Source: Liopterus haemorrhoidalis
Lineage: Eukaryota > Arthropoda > Insecta > Coleoptera > Dytiscidae
DNA length: 64,000 nt
Direction of reading: 5' to 3'
NCBI GenBank assembly: GCA_963971575.1
Contig: OZ020611.1
Span: forward strand, 148,330,419 to 148,394,418
A model generated the notes under the pieces. The model saw nothing but the letters and a program-made list of their open reading frames with translations, did no database searches and was not told the DNA's origin. Below are positions 39,801 to 43,679 of this stretch, in pieces. Both the position numbers and the translations under genes were made by a program. The number at the start of each line of letters is the position of its first letter. The first letter of the stretch is position 1.

Positions 39801-42777
39801 CTTATTTAATTTAAGTCTATTAACACAAGAGTCAGCAGGTTGTAGACCGATTGCAACTTAGTATGCTAACAACTGTGTTAGTGTGTTTATGTGCGTTAAC
39901 AGCGTTTTTATTTTCGTAAAAATGAATTATTTGCAAAGTTTAATATCGAATGCATTTTTAAATTGACCTTTCACTGATAAAGCTGAAATATAAAGACTTA
40001 CTCCGAATTTAAACATAAAGCAATCCGTCTCCAATAAAAAACTAACATTTAATAGAATATTTAATCCGGACATCTCTCTACATACGAGGGATGTTTCCAA
40101 AGTTCTAGGAATTTAGCTATAATTTTTATTATTTTGTTAATTTTCGTCAATATTACAATGTAGTTTTTGTCAGTGGTTATTATTCGTTGCCAAAATTCAT
40201 CACCGTAACGGGCTAACAGCACTTGAAGTTGACGACAAGTATCAAACCTATTGAGCTTCTGTTCTGGTCCCAACAGCCTTGGTACCCAGCGCGGCGAAAC
40301 CTTGCTAACGCCCAAACAATCATGCAAGATATCATAAACTTGTCGTGTACCTATCCCTAGGCGCACACTAATTTGACGAATAGTCATTCGCCTGTCCTCT
40401 TTCAGTATGTCTTCAACGGCAGTAATATTTCTTTCATTTACCGACGTGCTTGGGCGCCCACTGCGTGGATCGTCTTCTAGTGATGTTCTACCGGTTTTAA
40501 AACGATCGATCCACCGATAAACAGTACTTTTGAATTCTGCAGACTCACCAAATACTCCTTGCAGACGCTGAATAATTTCTGATGTTTTCACACCTTCTTT
40601 CCACAACAAGAAAATTATTGCTCTATGAGATTTTGCTGCGTCTTCCATGGTTACAAAAACAGTGCTATGAAAACGCGTCTATATCAGTCGAACACCTAAA
40701 TCAGACTGAACAATATTGCACTAGATAGTTGCATAAACATGTCAAGACTTGTCTGGCACCAATAACATTGCCTATAAGTTCTGCGTAATTTAATTATAGC
40801 ACAATTCCCAGAATTTAGGAAACATTCCTCGTATATAAAGCTAAGTATCCTCATCAACGCCCAGCCCAAACCCCTGGACCTAGAAAGTTGAAATATAGAG
40901 AGAATATTCATTCCATGACAGATATCGTTCATGGCTGTTCACAACACTCACTAAGAAGAGATTTCTTGAAAATATCTTCCTAAGGGGATAAAAAAGGGTA
41001 AAACGTGTTTTCACGAATTCCTTAATATCTCTTAGGACCGATAAGATACCGACTTGGTTTTTGCTTAAAAAGAAAACCCATACAAACTTATTTCAGGATT
41101 TTGTCTAATTCAACCCCGAAAGGGTGGAATTATAGACGTCGTAGTATTTCCTGTATTTGTTGAGTTATAACATATATTTTTGGCCCAGAGGTTTCTTTTT
41201 AAAATATTTCGAAATTGTCTTGACAGTTTTTTAAATTTCAACCCCAGTAAAGAAAGTAAACCCGAGTAAACGGGTAAATTTGTATTTTTATTAGATAGAA
41301 TGTTTTGGAAAATCGACCCGTAACAGGTGAAAGGGGGTGAAATTTGATATCAGAGATTACGTATTATCTCTCAGGGCAGATGAGATATCGACTTGGTTGA
41401 TGAGGTTACATATACACATGTTTCAAAGCATAACTCAGGATTTTATCATTTTCGGGCCCTAAAAGGGCGAACCTAGATTCGAGGTGAGAGATAGGTTTGA
41501 GGGAGGACTACTTTTCACATGGGCAGTTTTAAATGACCTGCTTCAAAGTGAGCTCACTCAGCTGATCCTAGTTGAACTTAGCACCCGAAGGGAGAATCAC
41601 CAATGTGGTCTACAAAGAACCATGACTTTTAATAATTACGATGTGTTGCCAGATCGTTAAAAATACCGTAGCGAATCACGGCTACTTAGCTAGTTTATAA
41701 TAAACATACGTGATTGTGACATAAAAATGTATTTTTGTTTCCCCTTGTTTATTATTTAGACGAGAAAAATAAAGCAGAATGTTGGTGAATCTGAAAGTTA
41801 GTTCATATTCATTTATTATAAGTACTTGTACGATGTACTTGTCGTAAACGGATATTTAAAAAACGTCTATAGTTAGTAAATTTTAACTTATATGACCTAT
41901 AATAACTTATATCTATAAAAGTTGCAACCCCCACATTTCTACAGCCGCCTCTAGTAATTATTATCTCTAAGATTCTACAGGCATTCTTGTTTTAAATGGA
42001 CAAAATTATTTAAAAACAAAAAAATCTTCACATAAAACATAAATAAAATGATAAATTTTGTACATTTACAATAAAAATGTATGATAAGAGTGTAAATTTG
42101 TTCATCGCCAAAACTGCCACAACAAAAGAGAAGTGTGAGTTCGTGTATTTTTACAATAAAGAATTAATGATTGCTTCAAAATTTTTTTCAAAAAAAAAAG
42201 AAAAAACACTGATATTGAACACAGAATTACATCTCTTAAATAGAACTGGGTTGATCATGTAGCCAGACAAGATAATAACCAATGGACAAACAAAATAGTT
42301 CACTGGCGTCCAAGAAGTTCCAAACGTAGTGTTGGCAGACCTAAGAAAAGGTGGACGATATAATAAAAGTAGCAGGTAGATATTGGCATTAACTGGCTGA
42401 GGACAAGAAACTATGGAAGAAAAAAGGGAAGGCCTATGTTAAGGAGTGGACAAAAATTTAAGGCTGAAAGAAGAAAAAGAAGAAGATTACCCTACCTCCA
42501 TAACAAACCATATTTCAACTTCATTGTCATTCTCCTTCCGAAAAGCTCCATAAAAGTCTGGTAAATTGGGATGATCAGAATAGTTTTTTAGAATCCTTTG
42601 CTCTTCACATAAATATATTTCATTTTCAGGTCTTAGTTTTTGAATTTTGATAGCAACTTTCATGTTACTGGCTGCTGTATCAGTGGCTTCGTAGACTGTC
42701 CCATCGATACCTGTACTGAGACATTCGCCGAGGATGAAACGCTCTTCTGGTGAAGGAAGAGATGCCAAACTTGTCAT
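3520..42777 (-). CDS. ninaC: Class III myosin (NINAC-like), 5' part of the gene, 8 coding exons, continues beyond the left edge
   Basis: The spliced CDS is join of 42777-42496, 25707-25603, 23356-22965, 20705-20615, 18034-17753, 14522-14134, 9552-9013 and 3812-3520, all minus strand. Every junction has AG/GT borders and a matching phase, and gives about 791 codons with no stop. Domains in order: protein kinase (~15-285: VAIK lysine 44, HRD 141-143, DFG 161-163, APE motif after GTCIGSVCWM), a charged linker (~286-360), then myosin head (VGDILLIINPN near 375-385, P-loop GESGSGKST 425-433, switch I region 475-483, switch II DMFGFE 704-709). Kinase fused to a motor is diagnostic of class III myosins; in flies NINAC works in photoreceptor microvilli. 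The last visible exon ends after the relay-region sequence, so the actin-binding half, IQ neck and tail lie outside. Oddities: Cys145 replaces the catalytic-loop Lys, and switch I is unlike the usual NNSSRFGK. Intron 1 is 16.8 kb. Identification is from family knowledge; the exon chain is read directly. Confidence 0.93.
3900..4150 (+). pseudogene. Possible LINE 3'-end fragment
   Basis: Translation gives RRREAQDRGRWIQLREDYAQ after a basic stretch, like the C-terminal RRGRPRxRWxDxIRED motif of RTE/Jockey-type LINE polyproteins. Stops and frameshifts are frequent and no reverse transcriptase core is present. Low-confidence relic in the intron downstream of exon 7. Confidence 0.45.
4190..4860 (-). 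pseudogene. Internally deleted mariner-like element
   Basis: The minus strand encodes an N-terminal transposase part (MAIVLEEYTAQEQRAVVRFL to DELVRANRRVTIDNIATVIG, an HTH pair). After a deletion it gives a C-terminal end IKRWDKCINVGGDFVEK near 4260-4210. The catalytic core with all three Asp residues is missing. WDKC...GGDFVEK is a standard mariner C-terminus. Confidence 0.8.
4861..6487. other. Gene-free stretch apart from the Harbinger-like MITE
   Basis: AT-rich. At 5009-5024 a fragment ATCTAGTTCCGCTTAA resembles the TIR of the MITE family at 1137. The remainder (5820-6487) shows short ORFs without recognisable domains. The sequence lies in the 5.2-kb intron between exons 7 and 8. Confidence 0.5.
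5303..5816. mobile_element. PIF/Harbinger-like MITE with TTA target duplication
   Basis: The ends AGGTGCCTACAG and CTATAGGCACCT are inverted repeats, and TTA flanks both sides (5300-5302, 5817-5819). TTA/TAA duplication is typical of PIF/Harbinger. The interior is GC-richer than its surroundings and repeats short CTTGTGACTTGT motifs. No coding capacity. Confidence 0.7.
6497..7785. mobile_element. Foldback (MULE-like) element, copy 1, with 9-bp TSD
   Basis: The element is bounded by perfect 9-bp duplications ACCATGACC (6488-6496 and 7786-7794). Its ends are GATTCACGGTAAGTTCATCG and CGATGAACTCGTCGGTTACC. Just inside each end lies an inverted tandem array of a 15-bp unit (TTCATCGAAAATCAA, about nine to ten units; 6509-6670 left, 7625-7775 right). 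The core holds an ~89-bp tandem repeat with CCTAACCTAACC. Compared with copy 2 it has an extra ~224 bp at 6792-7015. Long inverted tandem-array ends and 9-bp duplications match Drosophila FB-type foldback elements, which are MULE relatives. No transposase is encoded. Confidence 0.9.
7086..7330. repeat. ~89-bp tandem repeat inside the foldback element
   Basis: Three units, each starting near TTAAACTAGAAGATGGGTAG (7090, 7179, 7268), followed by CTCGCTTCGCTCGGCTTCTT and CTAACCTAACCTAACC. The same motif occurs outside the foldback element at 16030-17285 and, inverted, at 35940-36170. The CCTAA runs equal the insect telomeric pentamer but are only three to four units long. Confidence 0.8.
7795..8690. 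other. No gene seen
   Basis: AT-rich intronic sequence with long T/A runs (8040-8110). Short ORFs on both strands around 8375-8605 lack recognisable domains. Confidence 0.5.
8694..8844. mobile_element. Short MITE with TAA duplication
   Basis: The ends AGCCTGGTTTATAATA and TATTATAAACCAGGCT are perfect inverted repeats, flanked by TAA at 8691-8693 and 8845-8847. A related, 3'-degraded copy lies at 43011-43140 (GCCTGGTTTATAATAACACC, with the shared AACAAAGAAAGTAG). TAA duplication suggests PIF/Harbinger. Confidence 0.8.
9013..9552 (-). CDS. ninaC: ninaC coding exon 7: motor upper 50-kDa region
   Basis: 540 bases. It completes ATG from AT|G and reads DQGTFHSLYYFYDAMN, so the longer ORF start upstream of 9552 is intronic. 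Motor signatures include FHSLYYFYDAM (the FHIFYY-type motif), LEPDRKYRYL, TLAAILNLGEICF, and TSDQAREARDMLACCLYSRL then VDWVVNILNYKL, the helix before switch II. The donor is TTTA|GTAAGT, leaving TA to join T from exon 8 (a Tyr codon). In myosins this segment forms part of the actin-binding upper domain. Confidence 0.95.
9553..10127. other. No gene seen
   Basis: Intronic sequence between exon 7 and a hAT. A segment near 9715-9770 (TCTGGCTTTAGGCCAGACAG, TCCTGGTTTTCG) resembles decayed hAT terminal sequence of the type at 53800, but no pair of ends could be matched. Confidence 0.4.
10128..10905 (+). mobile_element. hAT element with transposase C-terminal relic
   Basis: Perfect 8-bp duplications CTGTTTAT (10120-10127, 10906-10913) flank the ends CAGCGTTGCCAG and CTGGCAACGGTG. 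Plus-strand translation near 10495-10684 gives CYPERVFSQMNFKWSEARIR then RSIELIKSELLVQFN, the hAT dimerisation region ending in KKLFLK*. The catalytic core is deleted, so it is non-autonomous. Confidence 0.88.
11290..12680 (+). pseudogene. Mariner transposase relic (DD34D), nearly full length, with a palindromic insert at its 3' end
   Basis: Same family as 2393-3295, but the N-terminal region is also present (KKWTLDTREGFRWMIFYDFSKGL then LTFGNEAPSEKTVYN). GDETW is intact near 11842, the second catalytic position is Glu (HHENVSSH) instead of Asp, and SPDLSPNDFF is kept. Stops (for example after KTVYN and in QST V*VF) and a frameshift before GDETW kill it. The left boundary is imprecise. The 3' end AAAAGGTAGTACTCGTATAA is split by the insert at 12482-12651. 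Confidence 0.85.
12482..12651. repeat. Palindromic insertion with 38-bp perfect arms and 13-bp flanking duplication
   Basis: The arms 12522-12559 and 12611-12648 (AAGGTTGAAGCTGTAGAGCG ... and its complement) are perfect inverted repeats around a 51-base loop. The insert is flanked by the direct repeat TTAAAAGGTAGTA (12469-12481, 12652-12664), which occurs once in the sister mariner. No known class recognised. Confidence 0.8.
12681..13086. other. No gene seen
   Basis: AT-rich intronic sequence between the mariner relic and a MITE. No domain or repeat end recognised. Confidence 0.4.
13087..13552. mobile_element. MITE with ~55-bp TIRs
   Basis: The left end TTGGTTTATATACGGAACAA continues with GAATAAGGAATAGGAAATAA and GAATAGTACACAAGA. 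The right end is its inverted copy with two mismatches (ATATACGCAACATGAATAAG). No clear target duplication was read. The start TTGGTTTATA resembles the GCCTGGTTTATAATA ends of the MITE at 8694. Confidence 0.8.
13640..13990 (+). pseudogene. Tc1/mariner-type transposase fragment
   Basis: Plus-strand frames give VWCEIWSGDV near the start, then TLPVAVTMNCNRYRDVFEKL and LDELSLENISFQQDVAKCQT. FQQD..KCQT matches the FQQDGAxxHT catalytic motif of Tc1/mariner-like transposases with the acidic residue kept. The third catalytic Asp is not found, and stops and frameshifts interrupt it. Confidence 0.65.
14134..14522 (-). CDS. ninaC: ninaC coding exon 6: motor P-loop and switch I
   Basis: 389 bases, phase 0 in and phase 2 out (GAG AT|GTAAGT); acceptor TTTCTGCAG. 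It encodes residues 385-514. HIYSIADRAYQDVLH precedes the ATP-binding P-loop GESGSGKSTN (425-434; the usual myosin form is GESGAGKT). The switch I region is STPTSHDSTRCVFK (470-483), where most myosins have NNSSRFGK, so two of its usual serines and the RFGK motif are changed. SGAIFNVYQLEKLRI matches the strand after switch I. The reading is continuous into exon 7 across a 4.6-kb intron. Confidence 0.93.
14523..15103. other. No gene seen
   Basis: Intronic AT-rich sequence. A small imperfect inverted repeat around 14645-14685 (CCGGGGTTGCAGGG ... CAACCCGG) may be a MITE scar. An ORF at 14869-15057 has no recognisable domain. Confidence 0.4.
15112..15435. mobile_element. hAT-type MITE, 324 bp, with internal tandem repeats
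   Basis: Perfect 8-bp duplications TTCGGTGT (15104-15111, 15436-15443) flank the ends CAGAGCC and CGGCTCTG. The inside holds four imperfect ~35-40-bp repeats of the form AGGACCTTTTTTTTTGCTCG TCACTTGGATTTTG. A related reverse-oriented A-rich sequence occurs at 21430-21720 (GACGAGCAAAAAAAAAGAGG). Confidence 0.88.
15449..15843. mobile_element. Second copy of the TA-flanked MITE (empty form)
   Basis: The ends AGGCTATTCCAAACGATCAG and its near-complement CTAAACGCTTGGAATAGCCT match the element at 1137-2240. The interior matches base for base in long stretches (TTTGTTTAAGCTTTGTGAAT, TTTGACATATGTCATTCGTT) but lacks the ~700-bp insert. Flanks are TA-rich (TATATA). Confidence 0.85.
16153..16992. mobile_element. 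hAT MITE carrying a nested mariner
   Basis: Perfect 8-bp duplications AACTAGAA (16145-16152, 16993-17000) flank CAGAGCTTCCCAATC and its mirrored right end TTTGGAAACTCTG. Without the nested element (16227-16931) the hAT is only ~135 bp. It shares GCGGAGCACTA with the hAT fragment at 24310. Confidence 0.88.
16227..16931 (+). pseudogene. Internally deleted mariner nested in the hAT MITE
   Basis: The inverted ends TATACAAGGTGTGTAAATTA AGTAACCGGACTG and TATACATGTAAATTAAGTAT CCGGACTG lie at TA sites. The ORF 16400-16687 joins a transposase N-terminus (MSDIHFEQRYAIRICFRLGH) directly to the catalytic core DNAPCHTAISINKF ... PPYSPDLNPCDFF, so the middle, including the first catalytic Asp, is deleted. 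The C-terminus continues in another frame to CYEDWKYRLQRCVVSQGSYF EGDNIDL* at 16869. This C-terminus differs from the family at 2393 and 11290. Confidence 0.85.
17286..17752. other. No gene seen
   Basis: Intronic AT-rich sequence immediately downstream of ninaC exon 5 on the minus strand. No domain or repeat boundary recognised. Confidence 0.4.
17753..18034 (-). CDS. ninaC: ninaC coding exon 5: linker and start of myosin motor
   Basis: 282 bases, 94 codons, phase 0 to 0; acceptor TTTTTAG, donor GCT|GTAAGT. The first 45 residues are a polar linker (LTQELKKITEDLGLTAKSER, then Pro- and Ser-rich) between kinase and motor. From PPERMFLEDLASM onward it is motor: EDLILFELQERMAIGKFHTF followed by VGDILLIINPNETQDIYDLA. 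VGDILLIINPN corresponds to the conserved YVGDILIALNP-type strand of the myosin head; NINAC-type motors have this diverged form. The exon was assembled by eye because no ATG-to-stop ORF marks it. Confidence 0.92.
18972..20470. mobile_element. hAT-B nested in hAT-A
   Basis: Perfect 8-bp duplications GTCTAACC (18964-18971, 20471-20478) flank CAGTGGTACTCAACCTGG and the mirrored GGTTGAGTACCCCTG. Subterminal GTGGGCGGTAGG repeats occur at both ends. No transposase recognised; it holds hAT-C. Confidence 0.9.
19521..20379. mobile_element. hAT-C nested in hAT-B
   Basis: Perfect 8-bp duplications ATTATTAT (19513-19520, 20380-20387) flank CAGTGGCGCAGCCAAG and the mirrored TTGGCTGCGCCACTG. The ~859-bp interior has no recognisable coding region and contains a 20-base A run near 20215-20232. 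Confidence 0.88.
20615..20705 (-). CDS. ninaC: ninaC coding exon 4: end of kinase domain
   Basis: A 91-base exon with acceptor CTGTTACAG and strong donor TAT|GTAAGT. It completes the split codon GA|A and reads ECLEKNAEYRPYMVELLDHP followed by FMTAIPENCYY. The RP within EKNAEYRPYMVELLDHPF is the usual end motif of Ste20-like and NINAC kinase domains. It ends in phase 0. A triple-nested hAT insertion starts only 17 bases into the downstream intron (see 18360-20597), yet the donor hexamer is intact. Confidence 0.93.
20706..22140. other. Intron 3: no gene; A/G-rich hAT-like debris
   Basis: The stretch 21430-21720 is purine-rich and ends in GCGCCGGCCCTG, like a hAT terminus. It shares GACGAGCAAAAAAAAAGAGG with the reverse of the MITE at 15112. 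The segment 21985-22090 matches 23875-23960 (ATGCCAATAG...CCATCTCTAC), a second copy of the unidentified repeat described there. Confidence 0.45.
22145..22820 (+). pseudogene. Internally deleted mariner with intact TIRs
   Basis: The ends TCAGGTCGTCAAGGATGAAA and TTTCATCCTTGACGTCCTAA are inverted repeats at TA sites. The coding part has an N-terminus MEWSEIRTIMKYEFLRGSTA, a deletion, then a catalytic end HDNARPHTAQMPVAELQ ... YLPDLTPTDYHFFRDLDNFL and a C-terminus PPGFYTTGLINLPLKWQKCI DNMDAYFDE* after one stop. HDN..PH and PDLTPTDYHFF identify mariner. The first catalytic Asp region is gone. Confidence 0.88.
22965..23356 (-). CDS. ninaC: ninaC coding exon 3: kinase catalytic loop, activation segment and C-lobe
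   Basis: 392 bases, phase 0 in and phase 2 out (ends TCC GA|GTAAGA). The acceptor is CTTCTTCTAG|GCC. It encodes residues 130-260: ALIHLHKHHIIHRDICGSN (catalytic loop), IKLIDFGISRD (DFG, Mg binding), GTCIGSVCWMAPEVV (activation and APE), [21 protein letters not shown] and RAMFQITRNPPPTL. The stretch is strongly NINAC-like. The catalytic-loop position normally Lys in HRDxKxxN is Cys145, while Asp143 and Asn148 are kept. Apart from that the fold-defining residues look intact, so activity may be altered rather than absent; that is inference. Confidence 0.95.
23461..23763 (-). pseudogene. Mariner transposase C-terminal fragment
   Basis: The minus frame reads LQELNFELYQHPSYSPDLSP SDYHFFGPLK, then SLQRQRFSSDAELKEAVHTW FIIQPKTFYSEGITKL, a typical mariner C-terminal third with the last catalytic Asp. 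The preceding HDNARPH motif is lost and no left TIR is seen. It has the same orientation as ninaC but lies inside intron 2. Confidence 0.8.
23947..24123 (-). CDS. Unidentified 58-codon open stretch, possibly a protein or exon fragment
   Basis: Between two stops the minus strand reads TKLFIDEVISVPGAGYILST, CPLTDINKRQQQALIGAGLD and VVYPFGNFNFITAFQKDL. The composition (GAGY, NKRQQQALIGAG, PFGNFNF) looks like real protein rather than translated AT-rich noise, but I do not recognise the family. There is no Met start and it is short. Its 3' neighbourhood (23875-23960) is repeated at 21985-22090, which argues for a mobile origin. It lies in ninaC intron 2 in the same direction; splicing it in would break the kinase domain, so it is not a ninaC exon. 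Confidence 0.35.
   Translation of the reverse strand, partial: TKLFIDEVISVPGAGYILSTCPLTDINKRQQQALIGAGLDVVYPFGNFNFITAFQKDL
24310..24600. mobile_element. hAT left-end fragment
   Basis: CAGTGTTTCTCAACC at 24314 is a typical hAT 5' end, followed by CACCGCGGACC and GCGGAGCACTA. The latter is shared with the hAT at 16153. The right end is absent; a mariner fragment follows. Confidence 0.55.
24605..25190 (+). pseudogene. Mariner relic, irritans-like N-terminus and decayed C-terminus
   Basis: Plus frames give FRRELTQQQCIDELDWTFGD, TVYRWFAGL, FREGRPKSVVVPENINAVRE and DRHVTYREIEVSLGI, the two HTH motifs with the GRPKS linker. Downstream DEYF...DFKEAVHTCL and QPKIFYSEGIKCLDG are C-terminal mariner motifs. 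The catalytic core between them is deleted. Confidence 0.8.
25191..25602. other. No gene seen
   Basis: AT-rich end of intron 2 just downstream of the ninaC exon 2 donor. No repeats recognised. Confidence 0.4.
25603..25707 (-). CDS. ninaC: ninaC coding exon 2: kinase hinge and alpha-D/E
   Basis: A 105-base exon (35 codons, phase 0 to 0) too short for a simple ORF scan. The acceptor is CTGCAG and the donor CTTAAG|GTAAAA. It reads ICEGGPVVELVREL then SNKNRRMAEEHIAFILKETLK, which continues the hinge begun by ...WFVME in exon 1 and leads into helix E before the catalytic loop. GG after the hinge and IAFILKETL are typical of Ste20/NINAC-type kinases. It is flanked by a 16.8-kb intron on its 5' side and a 2.2-kb intron with mariner and hAT debris on its 3' side. 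Confidence 0.93.
25708..28111. other. Intron 1, left part; decayed LINE tail at 26820-27010
   Basis: Mostly unassigned. At 26850-26940 the plus strand reads NIGIQQMKQATDECQLRWYS then IQRMDES, resembling the LRWYGHVxRM motif near the end of RTE-type LINE proteins, followed by an A/G-rich tail. The segment 27120-27170 is an A-rich AATAAATAAAT tract. The ORF at 26591-26830 has no domain that I recognise. Confidence 0.45.
29036..29317. mobile_element. hAT MITE (282 bp) inside the LINE, with a large hairpin
   Basis: Perfect 8-bp duplications CCCGAACG (29028-29035, 29318-29325) flank CAGGGTTGGACTGGG and CCAATCCAACCCTG. The inside contains inverted arms 29051-29100 and 29104-29154 (ATTAAAATGTGTACCGGGAA ... 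TTCCCGGTACACATTTTAAT) meeting at a (TA)n run, so single-stranded DNA or RNA would fold into a ~50-bp stem. Confidence 0.88.
29778..30802. mobile_element. DNA element with 18-bp TIRs inside the LINE
   Basis: GGGTCTATTCTGTATCTT at the left is exactly mirrored at the right (AAGATACAGAATAGACCC). The LINE protein reads through if the 1,025 bp are removed. The interior repeats GTTAAAA/TTTTAACC motifs. I could not read a clear target duplication, and the superfamily is unknown. Confidence 0.75.
31151..33660. other. Intron 1: no gene seen
   Basis: Very AT-rich. A segment at 31231-31262 (GCCGGTTGCAAACGGCTAAG) faintly resembles MITE ends. There is a GATGAT microsatellite at 32705-32724 and a GGAGT repeat at 33124-33143. 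ORFs at 31822-32082, 32510-32707 and 33087-33326 lack recognisable domains. Confidence 0.4.
33665..34020. repeat. Two adjacent copies of an interspersed repeat, related to 63555-63740
   Basis: GATCAAAAATTCC..TTRAAC TATTYYGGTTC occurs at 33686-33720 and 33865-33900, and in reverse complement at 63700-63735. Similarity continues over at least ~150 bp of the second copy (TTAGACTAACCCTTCTGGAAAA against TTAGATCAACCACTCTAGAAAA). Class unknown. Confidence 0.6.
34062..35457. other. hAT left end at 34062, otherwise no gene seen
   Basis: CAGGGGTGGGGAACCTTTTTACC at 34062, followed by GGAAGGCC...AAGGCCGC, is a hAT-type terminus. No mirrored right end was found before the foldback element, so it is truncated or decayed. 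The rest is AT-rich; 35090-35200 resembles a LINE scrap (ATTCAAAAATTG...ATGGGTCG). Confidence 0.45.
35467..36488. mobile_element. Foldback (MULE-like) element, copy 2, opposite orientation, 9-bp TSD
   Basis: Perfect 9-bp duplications CATATTATT (35458-35466, 36489-36497) flank GGTAACCGACGAGTTCATCG and CGATGAACTTACCGTGAATC, the same ends as copy 1 (6497-7785) but swapped. The 15-bp TTCATCGAAAATCAA arrays are shorter (35480-35580, 36362-36475). The core contains the ~89-bp CCTAACC tandem repeat inverted (35935-36170). It lacks 224 bp found in copy 1. No coding capacity. Confidence 0.9.
36498..37455. other. Intron 1: no gene seen
   Basis: AT-rich. Nothing with a domain or paired ends was recognised. 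Confidence 0.4.
37467..37735 (+). pseudogene. Pogo/Tigger-like element fragment
   Basis: CAGTGGTACGTCGGTATACTTACGC at 37467 resembles a Tigger-type terminus. The plus strand then reads VKNIVEKYHPNKAHTSRNSI VWNDHISET, like the C-terminal KYHPNKxxxxRxxxLFNDN motif of TIGD1/Tigger proteins. A LINE follows at 37856, and GGTATACGTCCTGTTTTAAC at 39269-39288 echoes the left part. Confidence 0.5.
37856..39165 (+). pseudogene. RTE-type LINE, 5'-truncated
   Basis: Plus frames give CLITGNIPDTWNNAEVIILF KKGDRSSIDNYCPISLLSHM, then EYNVPLHLAFVDYQKAFDSV E and RVRQSDTISPKLFTLAMEDI F. After a frameshift the catalytic motif FSDDGVIIS appears (near 38415, usually FADD), followed by QVNRSKTKIMS. The tail HVARQDSTRWANKIVHWRPR and RSVGRPQ*RWLDDIKSIAGN ends in a GAAGAAGAAG-rich tail. 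One deletion near 38070 removes the usual LRTLIEK region. Confidence 0.88.
39290..39705 (+). pseudogene. LINE 3'-end fragment
   Basis: Frames give QIKKRKLEYLDHVMRDNKYH, LEGKINGKRSAARRRISWTR, DFREWFGMSSIDLLRTVASK and VKIAMVVVNL, the characteristic C-terminus of another LINE group (LEYLGHxMR...GKRxxGRRRxSWL). It ends with AAGAAGAAGAA. The RT core is absent. Confidence 0.75.
39706..40082. other. No gene seen
   Basis: AT-rich intron 1 sequence between two elements; nothing recognised. Confidence 0.4.
40085..40831 (-). pseudogene. Mariner-like element with intact TIRs and N-terminal transposase only
   Basis: The ends CGAGGGATGTTTCCAAAGTT and AATTTAGGAAACATTCCTCG are inverted repeats at TA sites. 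The minus-strand ORF from 40648 reads MEDAAKSHRAIIFLLWKEGV (HTH1), STVYRWIDRFKTGRTSLEDD PRSGRPSTS (the GRPS linker), RRMTIRQISVRLGIGTRQVY (HTH2) and FWQRIITTDKNYI near the first catalytic Asp. The remaining catalytic domain is deleted. Although ~175 residues are open, only DNA binding could remain. Confidence 0.88.
40835..42186. repeat. Intron 1: no gene; two diverged repeat modules near 41000 and 41340
   Basis: The modules around 41020-41150 and 41350-41480 share ATATCTC...GATAAGATACCGACTTGG (second copy GATGAGATATCGACTTGG), CAGGATTTT and AAAGGGNGAA, so a ~335-base unit may be duplicated. The remainder is AT-rich with no recognised coding region. Confidence 0.45.
42187..42488 (+). pseudogene. 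RTE LINE 3' tail abutting the exon 1 splice donor
   Basis: The plus strand reads NWVDHVARQDNNQWTNKIVH WRPRSSKRSVGRPKKRW, then GRPMLRSGQKFKAERRKRR and a GAAGAAGAAGATT tail. It matches the tail of the LINE at 37856. It lies antisense to ninaC, and its tail ends about seven bases from the donor GT (42495-42494) of exon 1. Confidence 0.8.
42496..42777 (-). CDS. ninaC: ninaC coding exon 1: kinase N-lobe
   Basis: This exon encodes residues 1-94 and ends in phase 0 (GTT ATG GAG, then donor GTAGGG at 42495). The ATG at 42777-42775 begins MTSLASLPSPEERF and is four bases after a pyrimidine/AG acceptor (AG at 42783-42782). The exon therefore probably extends to 42781 and an upstream 5' UTR exon exists. 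The glycine loop reads LSTGIDGTVYEA: the first loop glycine position is Ser, the second and third are kept. The VAIK motif (Lys44) and an alpha-C helix with acidic residues (ENEIYLCEEQRIL) follow, then a hinge approach (EIWFVME). A longer reading frame runs upstream of this ATG but crosses the acceptor and is intronic or UTR. Confidence 0.92.
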
Positions 42778-42790
42778 GGTTCTATAACAG
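42778..42790 (-). promoter_or_regulatory. 3' splice site just before the ninaC start codon
   Basis: On the minus strand TTTTTCTGTTATAG|AACC precedes ATG; AG is at 42783-42782. A pyrimidine-rich acceptor four bases upstream of the start implies a noncoding first exon further right. No promoter could be identified. Confidence 0.7.
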
Positions 42791-43010
42791 AAAAATAGTA
42801 AATAAATAAATAACATTCAGTAATGTTGAAATGTTCACTATTTGTTGAACAGAAGTATTTGTAATTTTACGGTGAAACATGATGTAATAATTGTATAAAT
42901 GAAATAAATGCTTGATAAATTTTACCAGTTTTATTTGATCTCATTCTATACTAGTATTTCGACAGTTATGTTATTGATACACTAGGATGCATCTTTAAAT
43001 TTGTCGCATT

Positions 43011-43140
43011 TAAGCCTGGTTTATAATAACACCATAACATAGCGCATAAGAATTGAACAATGGGTTTGACCCGTCAAAACATCTGTTTTATCTGTGTAAT
43101 AAACAGAACAAAGAAAGTAGTGTAATTTTATAATATACTT
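43011..43140. mobile_element. Degraded copy of the GCCTGGTTTATAATA MITE
   Basis: TAAGCCTGGTTTATAATAAC, TTGAACAATGGGTTTGACCC and AACAAAGAAAGTAGTGTAAT match the element at 8694-8844. The right inverted end is lost. Confidence 0.65.
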
Positions 43141-43480
43141 TACGAGGTTTTACATGCCAATTAATCGACAGAGAACCGGTAAACAAATATATATCTATTT
43201 CACACAGTACTATGTGAAATTCATTGACGTGTGTCAGCTTTTCATACCCAACGTACGTCTGTGGTTTTTATCTTCATTTGTTATATTTGAATATATTCAG
43301 ATAAACGCGTGTATGTTTTTGTATATGAAGCGCTTCTATTGCAGATGTGCTTAGAGCGAGTGAAACAAGACAATAATTCTGTCTCACCATCCGAACCAAT
43401 AGCATCGTTTAATTTTTATGACCTTCTAGATTGAACCATAACCTTCCTCTGGTGGGTGTCGGCCAAATAAATCCTGAATC

Positions 43481-43678
43481 ATGCCCGATGAATCAATAAA
43501 TATCTTTGAGAAGAAAAGGATTGAACTTGCAGAGATCACTCGAGAGAGAAGAAAAAAACGTGTTCAAAGAATATCGAACACAGTAACTGACCACCTTTGT
43601 TGTATATGCGGAAAAGTCTTTGCTTCTCGTATCGGGCACTACAGCCATGAACGATATCATTCTCGTAGGACTTTATAG
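43481..43678 (+). pseudogene. C2H2-type end of a retrotransposon-like protein
   Basis: The reading frame ends CCICGKVFASRIGHYSHERY HSRRTL*, a single C2H2 finger (C-x2-C-x12-H-x4-H) preceded by a basic ERRKKRVQR stretch. Such a lone C-terminal finger with HxxxxHSRR is common at the end of LINE ORF2 proteins in animals. It might also be a small host gene, but no upstream coding was found. The frame stops exactly where the hAT at 43680 begins. Confidence 0.45.
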
Positions 43679-43679
43679 T

